From an uncultured Alistipes sp. (GTDB lineage: Bacteria > Bacteroidota > Bacteroidia > Bacteroidales > UBA932): 64,000 nucleotides of DNA. The stretch covers positions 222,406 through 286,405 of the forward strand of contig CABMPD010000002.1 of NCBI GenBank assembly GCA_902388455.1, read 5' to 3'. Positions 8,858 to 18,121 of the stretch are shown here, piece after piece (the stretch's first letter is position 1; the number at the start of each line of letters is the position of its first letter). The notes below the pieces were generated by a model, which saw nothing but the letters and a program-made list of their open reading frames with translations, had not been told where the DNA came from and did no database searches. The position numbers and the translations under genes are program-made.

Positions 8858-10522
8858 TCAGTCGATATGCAGATCGCGGATGACGGTCAGCTCGGTGGAC
8901 TGCTCGCCGGTCCAGCCGCCCTTGGCCTGGACGCCGCACTGGATCTTGACGAAGTCGATGTACTTCAGGCCGGCGGGCTGTCCGTCCCAGCGCACTGCGT
9001 TGGAGATACTGAACTTGTCGATGTCGGGGTCGGTCTCGCTCCAGTTGTCAGCGTAGCCCCAGTCGAAGGGATGTCCTATCCACAGCGAGCCGTTGCCGTT
9101 CTCGTCCTCGAGGCGGTCCTGGAGGCGGGTGCCGCGCAGGGTGTAGCTGCCGGCGTTGATCCAGGCGGGGAAGTAGCTTTCCTGGCGGTGGTAGGCAGGG
9201 AGGTAATCGACTGTGCCCGAGCCGCCGCGGTTGTCGGTCCATTCGACGCTCATCCCGTTCTCAGCCGGCCGGTAGTATGTGACGGCGTAGTCCTGCCAGG
9301 TCTCCGGCTTGCCGTATTCGGAGCCGCGGAGCTCGTACCAGGTGTCGTCGGGCAGGCCGTTGCCGTTCTCGTCCTGGCTGACCCAGATGATGCCGGGTTC
9401 GGACGAGGAACTGTGGGCGTTGCCGGTAATCTGCAGGTCTAAGGTTCCCTCGCCGCTGCTTTCCACGCTGTGGTCGAAACCGACGATGATATAGCCTCCA
9501 AACGCCCCGAGCGAGACAAATGCTCCCTCACTCAAACGTCCGTAGGCGTAGTCGCAGGCCTCCTGCATGGTGGTGGCGGTGTAGCCCTCGTTGATGAACT
9601 GACCCGGCGCGGGGGTGTATTCGCAGACTTGGGAGATGAACGCGCTGCTGGAGGCGTCCGCCGCCCGGAAGTAGGTCCCTTCTGCCGGCAGTACCGTCAC
9701 AGTAAGGTCCTGCGAGGCGGTGGTATAGGAATTACGCATGGTCACATTCACGGCATGGGAACCTTCCGCTGTAAGGTCAAATACAAATTCCGGCGCCTCC
9801 CCGCTCTGCACCTCGGCCCCGTCCACACTCCAGGTGTACACGGCATCGAAAGGATGCTCTATGTCCAGCGGCCGCAGCAGCAGGCTCCGTCCGGAGCATA
9901 CTCCGTATTCCGTCCGGTCAAATGTCCATGAAAATGCCTCCCCGGGACTGAGCACCTCTACGGTAAATTCCACCTCGTCCGCTCCGTCCCGGTTCTCGAC
10001 GCGGAGCCTTCCTTCGAACGTTCCGGTCTCCCCGGTAGGGAATGTGTAGACCGAATCAGCGGAGACCTCCTCCCCGTCCACCGTCCAGGAATAGGCGACA
10101 GGCAGGGCGGAAGAGACCTCGGGCGCAAGCACTAAGAGGGAGTCCTGCAGGACGGAGAAACCCCGGGAGGCTCCGGGCAGGGACACTTCCGGCGGCATGG
10201 TCTCGTAGACGTCTATACGCAGCTCGGCCCTGTCCTCTCCTGCGGAATTGCCGACCGTCAGCAGTATCCAGTATTCTCCCCGCTCCCCGCTCTCAAACGT
10301 GAGGGCCGGTCCGGTGGAAAGCGTCTCTCCTTCGCAGGTCCAGAGATACACGGTCTCCTCCCCGCAGTTCTCGTACTCCGGAGTGACGGTTACCGGCTCT
10401 CCGACGACCGTCTCGTAGAGCTGCTGCTGAAGCACAATTACCGGAGGCAGGGAATCGCGCTGTTCCCTGCACCCGGTAAGAGCAAAAACTATTAAAAATA
10501 TGAATGCAGAAAAATGTTTCAA
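8858..10522 (-). CDS. PKD-like domain surface lipoprotein of the B12 uptake operon
   Basis: A 554-residue lipoprotein (signal with lipobox ALTGC, C18). About three Ig/PKD-like beta-sandwich repeats follow (VYLWTCEGE..., VAYSWTVDGEEVSADS, YTWSVDGAEVQSG). The C-terminal domain of about 250 residues includes SLGAFGGYIIVGFDHS and DENGNGLPDDTWYELRGSEYG. Proteins of this build recur in btuB/btuG loci of Bacteroidota and are thought to sit on the cell surface. It is the last gene of the riboswitch-controlled operon, 12 bp after the DUF4465 gene. Direct cobalamin binding is possible but not shown by the sequence. Confidence 0.8.
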   Translation of the reverse strand: MKHFSAFIFLIVFALTGCREQRDSLPPVIVLQQQLYETVVGEPVTVTPEYENCGEETVYLWTCEGETLSTGPALTFESGERGEYWILLTVGNSAGEDRAELRIDVYETMPPEVSLPGASRGFSVLQDSLLVLAPEVSSALPVAYSWTVDGEEVSADSVYTFPTGETGTFEGRLRVENRDGADEVEFTVEVLSPGEAFSWTFDRTEYGVCSGRSLLLRPLDIEHPFDAVYTWSVDGAEVQSGEAPEFVFDLTAEGSHAVNVTMRNSYTTASQDLTVTVLPAEGTYFRAADASSSAFISQVCEYTPAPGQFINEGYTATTMQEACDYAYGRLSEGAFVSLGAFGGYIIVGFDHSVESSGEGTLDLQITGNAHSSSSEPGIIWVSQDENGNGLPDDTWYELRGSEYGKPETWQDYAVTYYRPAENGMSVEWTDNRGGSGTVDYLPAYHRQESYFPAWINAGSYTLRGTRLQDRLEDENGNGSLWIGHPFDWGYADNWSETDPDIDKFSISNAVRWDGQPAGLKYIDFVKIQCGVQAKGGWTGEQSTELTVIRDLHID

Positions 10523-10534
10523 TGCAGATAGGTT

Positions 10535-11308
10535 TTATTCATAAGGAAACAATGTCTTGACGGTAACATCGTCGTATGCGAAATATGCCGGTACTGCCAT
10601 GCCGTATTCATTCTGGATGGAAGAGGTGATGTCGAACGTTACTTTTACCGGTGAGCCCAGGGATGTAAGATCCCAGCGCGTCCATTCGTTGATACTTTCC
10701 CCGTTTTCTGTCAGGTAGAACTCACTGGTTCCGGTAACTTTACCGTCCCCATCATATCCAGTTGCAGTAATCTTGGTCCAGTCGGTGTCTGTGGCCAGAG
10801 TCTCGACAGCCCCGAGGTAGTAGGATGTGTTTGTGACATACATGCTTTCAATCGTGCGGTTGATGTTTTCACCGTCATCGAAGTAGAAATAACCTGTCAC
10901 ACTGGAGTATTCGCTGGTGAATCCGTTGTGTACGCAGAAATTCTTCGAACCGTCGTGACCGCTTTCAAGGGGTATGGCCAGCTGTAGGGTATAATCCGTA
11001 GTCGGCTCCTGTCCTACATAGTTGGATATGGCGTGGCCACCGTTCCAGTAAATTGCGGCGCCGTAGCTCTCGCAAAGCTCAGATGCGAGGAAGGTGTTGC
11101 CCTCATCGACCCAACTGTAGTCGACTCCGCTGACCATGTCACCGTAAAGCAGAGGTCCGCCGTACTGCGGATTGTCCACGAGCGCATCCCAGTACTCGCC
11201 CTCGAAAGTCAGAGTATTGTAGGTGGTGTAGCCCTTATGTTTCTCGCATGATGCGGTGAGAATAACTGCGGCAGCGGCCGCGATGGAAACTTTAACAATG
11301 TGTCTCAT
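10535..11308 (-). CDS. DUF4465 lipoprotein of the B12 uptake operon
   Basis: A 257-residue protein with a lipoprotein signal (AAAAAVILTASC, C21). DUF4465 hallmarks are seen: LTFEGEYWDALVDNPQYGG, YWNGGHAISNYV, a central GYFYFDDGENINRT, and the end FAYDDVTVKTLFPY. Members are repeatedly encoded beside btuB in Bacteroidota, where surface lipoproteins help capture cobamides. It is third in the operon, 20 bp after the BtuG-like gene. Confidence 0.85.
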   Translation of the reverse strand: MRHIVKVSIAAAAAVILTASCEKHKGYTTYNTLTFEGEYWDALVDNPQYGGPLLYGDMVSGVDYSWVDEGNTFLASELCESYGAAIYWNGGHAISNYVGQEPTTDYTLQLAIPLESGHDGSKNFCVHNGFTSEYSSVTGYFYFDDGENINRTIESMYVTNTSYYLGAVETLATDTDWTKITATGYDGDGKVTGTSEFYLTENGESINEWTRWDLTSLGSPVKVTFDITSSIQNEYGMAVPAYFAYDDVTVKTLFPYE

Positions 11309-11328
11309 TTTTATAAAAATTTTAAAAT

Positions 11329-12510
11329 TTAAATTTTTTCTATGGGTTTTAACTGTTTGCGGGTGAATACTATGTGACCGGGGATATCACCGGTGGTGGC
11401 CGACCACTTCCGGACGCCGTCCTGCCCGTAGCAGTGGATGCGGCCGGGGGTGACGTGGTCCTTGGCATCGGTCAGGAAGATATCCCCGTTGGAGGGGTTG
11501 ACGGCGATGCAGTAGGGGGTGGTGATTTCCTCTTCCGTGCCGTCGGTGACGAAGTTGCGGGTGACGGTGATGCCCTCCCGGGTGTCGAAGACGGCGTAGC
11601 CGGTGCTGTAGTCCAGGGAGACATTGCTCCAGGAGTGGGAGATGACATAGAGTGAGTCGCCGTAGACTGCCATGTCACTGTTCTGCAGCAGCTGGAGCTC
11701 CCGCACCACCTCGTCCGTCGAGGGATCGACGACCCAGGTCGAGGACTGATGCCCGTAGTAGTCTCCCCGGGAGGAGATGTAGAGCATCCCGTCGCCGCCT
11801 ATTTTGACCTGATGCAGGTTCGGAGCCACCTCTATCTCATTGCATACCTCGAAGGTCGCCAGGTCGATGACCGATACCGTGAGGTCGTAGTCCGGAGCCA
11901 TGTAGCCCCCGGAATTGGCCACGTAGAGCCGTCCGTCCACCACCGCCATTTCCTCCGGCTGGTAGCCCACTCCGCAGGTGTCCACCACCTGCATGGTCAC
12001 TGTGTCTATCTTGGCTACGTAGCCCCTGCGGTACTCCGGGTCTAGTTCAACTGCCCCGGCGTAGGAGCTGACGTAGGCGTAGCCACCGTCGAAGGTGATG
12101 TACCGGCAGTTGGGCAGGGGTATCTCCGCTATGTGCCGGGCGGTCTCTACGTCCATGACCTCCACGAGGTTGGAGCAGTTGATGACGGCGTAGAGCCTGC
12201 CCCCGTAGATGCCGAGGTCATTGCCCACGTCCCCGAGCTCGAGGGCCACTCCCGGATTGCGCTCTGCGAATATGTTGCGGGTGTAGACCCCTGTGGCATA
12301 GTCGAAATAGTCGAGAGTGGCCTTGTTGCTGCCCATATTGCCCTCATTGAGCAGGAAGAAGCCCTTGACCTCCCCCGCCTCCGAGCCGCCGGTGACCTCA
12401 TTGCCCGTCGAGGGGGTGATGGGCTCAATCCCCCGGCAGGAGGTTATGACCGCGCCGGCCAGACATACGGACAGCAGTCCGAAAAGAGTATATGCAGTAT
12501 TTATTCTCAT
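11329..12510 (-). CDS. BtuG-like surface beta-propeller (DUF5074/YncE-like) lipoprotein
   Basis: A 393-residue lipoprotein (lipobox VITSC, C25) made of propeller blades with the repeated theme GGRLYAV, GYAYVSSY, GRLYVANSGG, GMLYISSRGD and DSLYVISHSW. The opening FFLLNEGNMGSNKATLDYFD is typical of BtuG, the cobalamin-binding surface propeller that caps BtuB in gut Bacteroides. Its start overlaps the btuB stop by ATGA, which indicates translational coupling. By homology and position it probably captures B12 at the surface and passes it to the receptor. Confidence 0.88.
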   Translation of the reverse strand: MRINTAYTLFGLLSVCLAGAVITSCRGIEPITPSTGNEVTGGSEAGEVKGFFLLNEGNMGSNKATLDYFDYATGVYTRNIFAERNPGVALELGDVGNDLGIYGGRLYAVINCSNLVEVMDVETARHIAEIPLPNCRYITFDGGYAYVSSYAGAVELDPEYRRGYVAKIDTVTMQVVDTCGVGYQPEEMAVVDGRLYVANSGGYMAPDYDLTVSVIDLATFEVCNEIEVAPNLHQVKIGGDGMLYISSRGDYYGHQSSTWVVDPSTDEVVRELQLLQNSDMAVYGDSLYVISHSWSNVSLDYSTGYAVFDTREGITVTRNFVTDGTEEEITTPYCIAVNPSNGDIFLTDAKDHVTPGRIHCYGQDGVRKWSATTGDIPGHIVFTRKQLKPIEKI

Positions 12511-14621
12511 AGGATGAAATTGACTTTAATCATGAAGTTGGTGCCCGGCATCGGGTAGCACTTGACCACCTCGTACTGCTGGTTGAGGATGTTGTTGACC
12601 AGGGCCGTGGCCTGCAGCTCCCACCCCTTGAAGAGGAAGGACTTGGTCAGGGATATGTCGTGGGTGTACCAGGGCTGGGCGTAGTTCTCTGGGATGTTGG
12701 CCGAGGACTCGTAGCGCTCGCCGGTGTAGATGAAGCTGTAGTTGAAGGACCAGCTGCTGTAGGCCGCGCCGAGGGTCACAGAGCAGCTGTGCAGGGGGAT
12801 GTAGGCCACCTGTCCGCCGTACCATTCGGATGCCGGGTCGGTCAGGTCGCGGGCCCGCTGGAAGGTGTAGTTGACTCTGGGGGAAACGTCCACCGGTCCG
12901 AAGCGGAAGTAGCCCTGGGCCGCCGCGTCCACCCCGAGTATCTCCACGTAGCCGAGGTTCATCATCGTCCAGCGGAACTGGTTGGAGGTGGGCATGGCTA
13001 TGATCTTGTTGTCTATCTGGTTGAAATATACGTCGGCCTGTATGTCCAATCCGCGGAACCAGCCGCGGCTGCGTATCAGGTGCCAGGTGGCCCCGAAGTC
13101 GTACTGGGTGGTCTCCTCCGGCTCCAGCCAGGATGCTCCGGTGAAGGTGTAGTAGAGGTCGTTGAAGGTGGGCATGCGGTAGTTCTTCTTGTAGAATGCC
13201 CTCAGCTCCAGGTCAATATCCCGGAAAGGCTTCCACGAGGCAATGACGGCGGGGGAGAGCTGGTGCCGGTCGTCCATCTCGGCGTCCGAGGCTCTCAGCA
13301 CATCGTGAATATAGGTGTAGAGGAGGGAGGCGGAGAGTTTCAGTCCTCCGAATTCGAAGGCGGTGGCGGCGGCTCCGTATCCGGCGTAGCGCAGGGGGTA
13401 GACGAAGTCCCGCAGGTCGGCGTCGAGGCTGTTCCACTGGAAGTCGGTGGCGAGGGACAATGTCCACCACCTGAAGGGCTTGAAGCGGTGTGCCGTGGAG
13501 AGGTAGGCCTCCTGCTGGCGGTAGCGGTTGTCCACGTACATGGCCGTCACGTCGAGGCGGGGGTCGGCGAGGTAGTGGAGGTAGTCGTAGGCGTACTTGC
13601 CGCTGACCTGCAGGGAGTACCAGGGGGCGAAGTCCTTCTTGAAGGAGCCCTGGGCGAAGAAGTTGTCGTCCCGTTGGCGGTCCTGATGTACGAACTTGCC
13701 GCGGACCACGGCTCCGGGATAGCCCCGCTCCGAGTCGTAGAAATAGACCTTGGCCCGCCAGTATCCGCCCTTGATGTCTCCGAAGAGGGCCACCTCGGCG
13801 CGGGTCATCCGCACGTCTCCGTTCTGACGGACGCCGGTGGTGTCGTAGCCGTCCTGCTTGGCGTAGGTGAACTTGTACCTGCCTGTAGTATAGAGGAATT
13901 CGGTGCTGGCCGAGAGGGACAGGCGGTCCGATATCTTATGCTCCCAGAGGACAGAGGGGTTGACGGTCATGAACGAGCCGCCCTTGAGTCCGAAGTTCCA
14001 GTTGTTGCGCTTGCCGTCGGTAAAGCGGGGCTTCTTGGTCCGGAGGTAGACCGCGTTGGCGGAGGCGTAGTCCTTCGCGGACTGGAGGGTGGCGCTCTTC
14101 TGGCCGTTGTAGAGGGAGACCGACTCCATGTTGTCGAGGGAGAAGCGGCCGAGGTCCACTATGCCGTTCTGGGCGTTGCCGAGCTCCACCCCGTCGTAGA
14201 ACACTCCCACGTGCTGGCTGCCGAGGCTGCGGACATTGATGCTCTTGAGTCCGCCGATGCCGCCGAAGTCCTTGATCTGCACCCCGGAGAAATACCTTAT
14301 CGCATCGGCGATAGAGTGGGTGCCGAGGCTTCTGAGCTTCTCGCCCGAGAGCATCTGCACCGGGACGACCTCCTGGGAGGTGCGGGTGGCGACCACCATC
14401 ACCTCGTCGAGTATATAAGCCGTGTCCGGGGCAGGAAGAGTATCAGTCTGTATTGCTGGAATACCTTCAACAGCGGAGATGACGGCAGCGGTCCGGATAT
14501 CTTCTGCCCGTTCCGGTCGTGCTCCTGTCGCCGCAGGGCAGACCGATATGAGGAATGCCGTTACAGCCAGAACTGTCCGTACTGCTAAAGCTATTGTCCT
14601 ATATCTGATTTCTACTGCCAT
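12507..14621 (-). CDS. btuB: TonB-dependent cobalamin receptor BtuB
   Basis: A 704-residue outer-membrane receptor for active B12 uptake. A signal peptide (residues 1-34) and a short linker precede the TonB box and plug: ILDEVMVVATRTSQEVVPVQM near residue 70, VRSLGSQHVGVFYDGVELGN near 130 and SLYNGQKSATLQSAKDYASA. A 22-strand barrel with long extracellular loops follows and ends GTNFMIKVNFIL. The gene is the first of an operon behind a cobalamin riboswitch, which supports cobalamin rather than siderophore as substrate. Inner-membrane btuCDF genes are not in the window. Confidence 0.92.
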   Translation of the reverse strand: MAVEIRYRTIALAVRTVLAVTAFLISVCPAATGARPERAEDIRTAAVISAVEGIPAIQTDTLPAPDTAYILDEVMVVATRTSQEVVPVQMLSGEKLRSLGTHSIADAIRYFSGVQIKDFGGIGGLKSINVRSLGSQHVGVFYDGVELGNAQNGIVDLGRFSLDNMESVSLYNGQKSATLQSAKDYASANAVYLRTKKPRFTDGKRNNWNFGLKGGSFMTVNPSVLWEHKISDRLSLSASTEFLYTTGRYKFTYAKQDGYDTTGVRQNGDVRMTRAEVALFGDIKGGYWRAKVYFYDSERGYPGAVVRGKFVHQDRQRDDNFFAQGSFKKDFAPWYSLQVSGKYAYDYLHYLADPRLDVTAMYVDNRYRQQEAYLSTAHRFKPFRWWTLSLATDFQWNSLDADLRDFVYPLRYAGYGAAATAFEFGGLKLSASLLYTYIHDVLRASDAEMDDRHQLSPAVIASWKPFRDIDLELRAFYKKNYRMPTFNDLYYTFTGASWLEPEETTQYDFGATWHLIRSRGWFRGLDIQADVYFNQIDNKIIAMPTSNQFRWTMMNLGYVEILGVDAAAQGYFRFGPVDVSPRVNYTFQRARDLTDPASEWYGGQVAYIPLHSCSVTLGAAYSSWSFNYSFIYTGERYESSANIPENYAQPWYTHDISLTKSFLFKGWELQATALVNNILNQQYEVVKCYPMPGTNFMIKVNFIL

Positions 14622-14714
14622 TTTCTTATTTTTCTAAAATCAATGGACAGCAGCTTGAAGGGCAGAAACGCCGCGAAGACCTCTTAGAGTCCGGAGCCTA
14701 AACACCCGTAGGCC
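14622..14714 (-). promoter_or_regulatory. Leader between cobalamin riboswitch and btuB
   Basis: About 93 nt follow the aptamer before the btuB ATG. They contain GC-rich segments (GGCCTACGGGTG..., GAAGACC-complementary GGTCTTCG) that could form the expression platform by pairing with the B12 box. No clear terminator with a T-run is seen, so control may be at translation initiation. Confidence 0.4.
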
Positions 14715-14906
14715 GCTGATCCGTGTCGCAAGGCAGGTCTTCTGACTCGTTCCGCTCCGGACGCCTTCCCGAGGTGCGTAGACGGTCAATCTTCCGCAGT
14801 CTCAGTGGCAAAAGTGCCGGAACATCATAGGAACTCACAGCAGCGGGAACTGTCCGGGACTCTCACCCGGTTCCCTTTTAATCCTCCTGGGAGGAACCGT
14901 TGCGGC
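14715..14906 (-). promoter_or_regulatory. Cobalamin riboswitch
   Basis: The minus strand shows the conserved parts of the B12 aptamer in order: a P1-like GGTTCC/GGAACC closing pair, GGGTGAGAGTCCCGGACAG, CCGCTGCTGTGAG, GCCACTG (near 14813-14807), GGGAAGGCG, and the B12 box GAGTCAGAAGACCTGCC (14748-14732). It begins about 3 nt after a TATATTTG promoter box and lies directly upstream of btuB, so it should repress the whole four-gene operon when cobalamin is plentiful. Confidence 0.93.
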
Positions 14907-14908
14907 TG

Positions 14909-14916
14909 CAAATATA
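14909..14916 (-). promoter_or_regulatory. TAnnTTTG -7 promoter box for the B12 uptake operon
   Basis: The minus strand reads TATATTTGC immediately before the riboswitch aptamer, so transcription should start at the first bases of the aptamer. Confidence 0.7.
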
Positions 14917-15039
14917 GAGATTTTTTTCAATATCCATACAATATCCGGCTGCAACCACTCCGGCGGGACGACACTATTGATTGTAGCAGGGCAAGGTCGC
15001 AAGTCCGTATGTTGCTGGCTGCCTTTCAGTTAGTTTCTT

Positions 15040-15086
15040 AAAAAGGTGCCCTGTCGGCATTTGAAACGGCAACAGGGCACCTTTTT
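15040..15086. repeat. REP-like hairpin, RAYT-flanking family, copy 1
   Basis: A perfect 15-bp inverted repeat AAAAAGGTGCCCTGT / ACAGGGCACCTTTTT encloses the loop word GGCATTTGAAACGGC. It lies 125 bp beyond the stop codon of the RAYT gene. The A/T-run ends mean it can also act as a bidirectional terminator insulating the btuB riboswitch from leftward read-through. Confidence 0.85.
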
Positions 15087-15210
15087 GCGCCGCCAAGTCG
15101 CTGAATATCAGGGCAGTGCTCATATCATTCCTTGCCACGTCTCCAATCACCGTCTCTGCGAATGAATCTGATAACGCCCGGCAAGGCTCCGGGAACAGCC
15201 GGCCGCTCTA

Positions 15211-16056
15211 TTATTTCTTCAGCAGGATGCCTCTGAGGAGCTGGGGATCCGTGCCGGTCAGACGCGCCAGCTGTTTCGGGCCCAGGCCGTAACGCTTGCG
15301 CAAGATGGAGGCGAGGGAGTATCGGGCCTCCACGCTCAGACTGTCGGGTGAGACGCAGCCGAACTTCTCGCGGCAGATTACACGCACTGAGACTGCCAGT
15401 TCCTCATCGGAGTAGCTGGACTTGGAGAGATGGTTTTCAGTAAGCTCCATCTCCATATCATCGTTGCGGGAAAGAAAATACAGCATACGGCCGACATGAC
15501 CGAAGAGGCTCTCCACTGCCCGGTAATCCACGTAACATGACGGATCCACCATGCCGTCTGCCGTAACGATATAGTCTGAAGGAAGCCGATAATGCGAACG
15601 GAGTATCCCACGCATCTTTTTAGTGCCCACATCCTCTACTGTAATACCGTCAACCACCCTGTCTTTATTGAAGTAAAGCGATGCGGAGCTCCAGCGGTAG
15701 AATTGAGGCATCACTCCGAGACCGGCTCCGACCGGGTTGCGCAACACATACCCGATGACCCTGAGAAGATAATCGTCCGTATCTATCTGCTTGACACAGA
15801 TGTCAGCCATACCGACATCGGCAATTAGTGACAGACGCTTCTTGTATGCCGTGATAAAAGCCCTGCAGCCTTTCTCAACTCCGTGAACGACAAAATGGAC
15901 ATGATTGCTCATCAGGCAGAAAGCCAGGACAGTGATGTCATAAGAAAGGGACAGCGCCGGCACTCCGTTCATCCCGAAGATGTAGTCTTTCACATCCTTG
16001 AAGATTATCTCCCGCGCCAGCCCGTCCGTACAGATGTGCCAGTAACTTTTTTCCAT
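15211..16056 (-). CDS. REP-associated tyrosine transposase (RAYT, IS200/IS605-like Y1 family)
   Basis: A 281-residue protein with the Y1-transposase fold: short start MEKSYWHICTDGLAREIIF, the HUH metal-binding motif SNHVHFVVHG (H52, H54), and the region YVLRNPVGAGLG...YRWSSASLYF, where Y103 is the likely nucleophile. A C-terminal segment (SVEARYSLASILRKRYGLG...LARLTGTD) looks like a helix-turn-helix of the DnaA/KorB kind. Single-copy RAYTs act on REP hairpins rather than on their own insertion sequence. Here hairpins of one family flank the gene on both sides (15040 and 16278). The first ATG, 16056, is used; a TTG at 16074 is less likely. Confidence 0.88.
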   Translation of the reverse strand: MEKSYWHICTDGLAREIIFKDVKDYIFGMNGVPALSLSYDITVLAFCLMSNHVHFVVHGVEKGCRAFITAYKKRLSLIADVGMADICVKQIDTDDYLLRVIGYVLRNPVGAGLGVMPQFYRWSSASLYFNKDRVVDGITVEDVGTKKMRGILRSHYRLPSDYIVTADGMVDPSCYVDYRAVESLFGHVGRMLYFLSRNDDMEMELTENHLSKSSYSDEELAVSVRVICREKFGCVSPDSLSVEARYSLASILRKRYGLGPKQLARLTGTDPQLLRGILLKK

Positions 16057-16277
16057 AGCGCAAATATTGCACAAATTTCCCGCAATCGCAATAGGCTAGT
16101 TATTAAAAATTTACGTTATTGGTAAAATCGATGTATCTTTCTGGACAACATCGCAGGCCAATGCCGTTCCTACCTATCAGTCTGCCGCAATATCCCTTCC
16201 TGGCAATTTTCAAATTCACTTTTTGGGGCAGGGGATAGACATGTTATTTATCTAAGAATCAATTACTTATCTATAAT
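16057..16277. other. RAYT upstream region without a gene
   Basis: No coding sequence is seen. A box AAATTTG/AATATTTGC close to the RAYT ATG (minus strand, 16061-16079) could be its -7 element and would give a very short leader. Confidence 0.4.
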
Positions 16278-16323
16278 AAAAGGTGGCACGTCGGCGTTTC
16301 AAACGGCGACTGGGCACCTTCTT
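16278..16323. repeat. REP-like hairpin, RAYT-flanking family, copy 2
   Basis: AAGGTG/CACCTT outer arms surround an inner stem GTCGgCGTTT / AAACGgCGAC with a one-base loop. The inner segment shares GTCGGCxTTTxAAACGGC with copy 1. It lies about 220 bp upstream of the RAYT start, so the gene is bracketed by the two copies. Confidence 0.85.
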
Positions 16324-16458
16324 AGCACAGGTTGTCGATGATTATCAGATACTTAGTAACTTGCGCCTTTCCCGCAAACTGACTGTTGATAAATACAACA
16401 GCCGGGCAATCCGATGTGGACGGCTCCGGCTGTGCGGTATCGCGATGAAATATGTGCT

Positions 16459-18003
16459 TTAGAAGAGGGGCTCGCCGGTCATGTCGGCAGGGGCGGGGAT
16501 GCCCATGAGCTTGAGCATGGTGGGGGCGATGTCGGCCAGGCGGCCGTTCCTGAGGGTCTTGACGTCGTCGTCCACGGCGATGAAGGGCACTACGTTGAGG
16601 GAGTGGGCGGTGTTGGGGGTACCGTCCTCGTTGACTGCGTGGTCGGCGTTGCCGTGGTCGGCGGTGATGAGCACGCTGTAGCCGTTGGCGCGGGCGGCCT
16701 CGACTACCTTTGCCACGCACTCGTCCACGGTCTTGACGGCCTTGCAGATGGCCTCGTAGACTCCGGTGTGGCCTACCATGTCACCGTTGGCGAAGTTGAG
16801 GATGACCATGTCGTGTACGCCCTTGTTCAGCTCGGCTACGAGAGCTTCGGTCACCTCAGGAGCCGACATTTCCGGCTTGAGGTCGTAGGTGGCCACCTTG
16901 GGGGAGTTGATGAGGATGCGGGACTCGCCCTCGAAAGGCTCCTCGCGTCCGCCGGAGAAGAAGAAGGTCACGTGGGCGTATTTCTCGGTCTCGGCGATGC
17001 GGAGCTGCCTGCGTCCGGCCTTGGAGACTACCTCGCCGATGGTGTCGGGCACGTTCTCCTTGTCGAAGAGGATGTGCAGTCCGGTGAACTTGTCGTCGTA
17101 GGGGGTCAGGCAGCAGTAGTACAGGGGGATGGTCTTCATGCCCTGCTCCGGCATATCCTGCTGGGTGAGCACTGCGGTAATCTCGCGGGCGCGGTCGTTG
17201 CGGAAGTTGTAGAAGATGACGGCATCGCCCTCGGAGATGAGTCCCAGGGGCTTGCCGGCGGCATCCACGCCGCAGTGGGGCTTTACGAACTCGTCGGTCA
17301 CGCCCTCGTCGTAGGAGCTCTGCATGGCGGCTACGGGGTCGGTGAACTTCTCGCCCTCTCCGTTGACCACTAGGTCGTAGGCCATCTTGACACGGTCCCA
17401 CCTCTTGTCGCGGTCCATGGCGTAGTAGCGGCCGATGATGCTGGCGATGACGGGACCCTGCGAGGGATCGGGGTATTTGGCACGGAGCTCTGCGCACTTG
17501 GCCTGCAGCTCCTCTATGAAGCCCTTGCCGCTGCGGGGGTCGCAGTCACGGCCGTCCATGAAGCAGTGTACATACACCTTAGGCAGTCTGTACTGAGCGG
17601 CCACCTCGAGGAACTCGTAGAGGTGTGCCAGGGAGCTGTGTACTCCGCCGTGGGAGCACAGTCCGAAGAAGTGCAGGGCCCTGCCGCTGGCTGCCACATA
17701 GTCGTATGCTGCTTTGATTTCCTTGTTTTCCAGAAGTTTGTGCTGGCTGCAGGCCATATTGATCTTGACCAGGTCCTGATATACGATGCGGCCTGCGCCG
17801 ATGTTGAGGTGTCCCACCTCGGAGTTGCCCATCTGTCCGGCGGGAAGACCCACGTCCTCACCGCAGGCTTTCAGAAACGATACGGGGTATTGTGCCCTGA
17901 GCTTGTCGAGATTGGGAGTTCCCTGAGTGTAGATGGCGTTGGAGCGGTCATGCTTGCCCTCGCCCCAGCCGTCGAGGATCATAAGTAATACTTTCTTGTC
18001 CAT
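16459..18003 (-). CDS. gpmI: 2,3-bisphosphoglycerate-independent phosphoglycerate mutase
   Basis: This cytoplasmic glycolytic enzyme interconverts 3- and 2-phosphoglycerate through a phosphoserine. The 514 residues match the usual family length. Metal-site motif LLMILDGWG is at the N-terminus and [16 protein letters not shown] carries the catalytic S61. [17 protein letters not shown] is in the phosphotransferase domain, and the C-terminal metal ligands are in [12 protein letters not shown] and [18 protein letters not shown] -7 box lies at 18048-18055 and the leader is about 40 nt. It appears monocistronic and divergent from the GH3 glucosidase. Confidence 0.96.
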   Translation of the reverse strand: MDKKVLLMILDGWGEGKHDRSNAIYTQGTPNLDKLRAQYPVSFLKACGEDVGLPAGQMGNSEVGHLNIGAGRIVYQDLVKINMACSQHKLLENKEIKAAYDYVAASGRALHFFGLCSHGGVHSSLAHLYEFLEVAAQYRLPKVYVHCFMDGRDCDPRSGKGFIEELQAKCAELRAKYPDPSQGPVIASIIGRYYAMDRDKRWDRVKMAYDLVVNGEGEKFTDPVAAMQSSYDEGVTDEFVKPHCGVDAAGKPLGLISEGDAVIFYNFRNDRAREITAVLTQQDMPEQGMKTIPLYYCCLTPYDDKFTGLHILFDKENVPDTIGEVVSKAGRRQLRIAETEKYAHVTFFFSGGREEPFEGESRILINSPKVATYDLKPEMSAPEVTEALVAELNKGVHDMVILNFANGDMVGHTGVYEAICKAVKTVDECVAKVVEAARANGYSVLITADHGNADHAVNEDGTPNTAHSLNVVPFIAVDDDVKTLRNGRLADIAPTMLKLMGIPAPADMTGEPLF

Positions 18004-18047
18004 AATCCTGATTCCTTTTCTTAATACTTTCTATCTGTTTTCGGGCG

Positions 18048-18055
18048 CAAAAGTA
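18048..18055 (-). promoter_or_regulatory. TAnnTTTG -7 promoter box for gpmI
   Basis: The minus strand reads TACTTTTGC about 45 bp before the gpmI ATG, back to back with the GH3 promoter. Confidence 0.6.
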
Positions 18056-18092
18056 TGAAAAAATCGGAAATACACGGATAATCATTTTTGGT

Positions 18093-18100
18093 TAAATTTG
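18093..18100 (+). promoter_or_regulatory. TAnnTTTG -7 promoter box for the GH3 glucosidase
   Basis: TAAATTTGC overlaps the longer in-frame ATG at 18098, which rules that start out and supports the ATG at 18122. Confidence 0.65.
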
Positions 18101-18121
18101 CACAGACAAAACTTACTGGAT

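Noticed and set aside
8730-8939. 70-codon N-terminal extension of the DUF4143 ATPase
   Set aside because: It would cover the 33-bp repeats, the promoter box and the end of the upstream gene; the family N-terminus starts at 8729.
12660-14588. Very long open frame opposite btuB
   Set aside because: It is an antisense shadow of a clear TonB receptor in GC-rich sequence and has no domain of its own.
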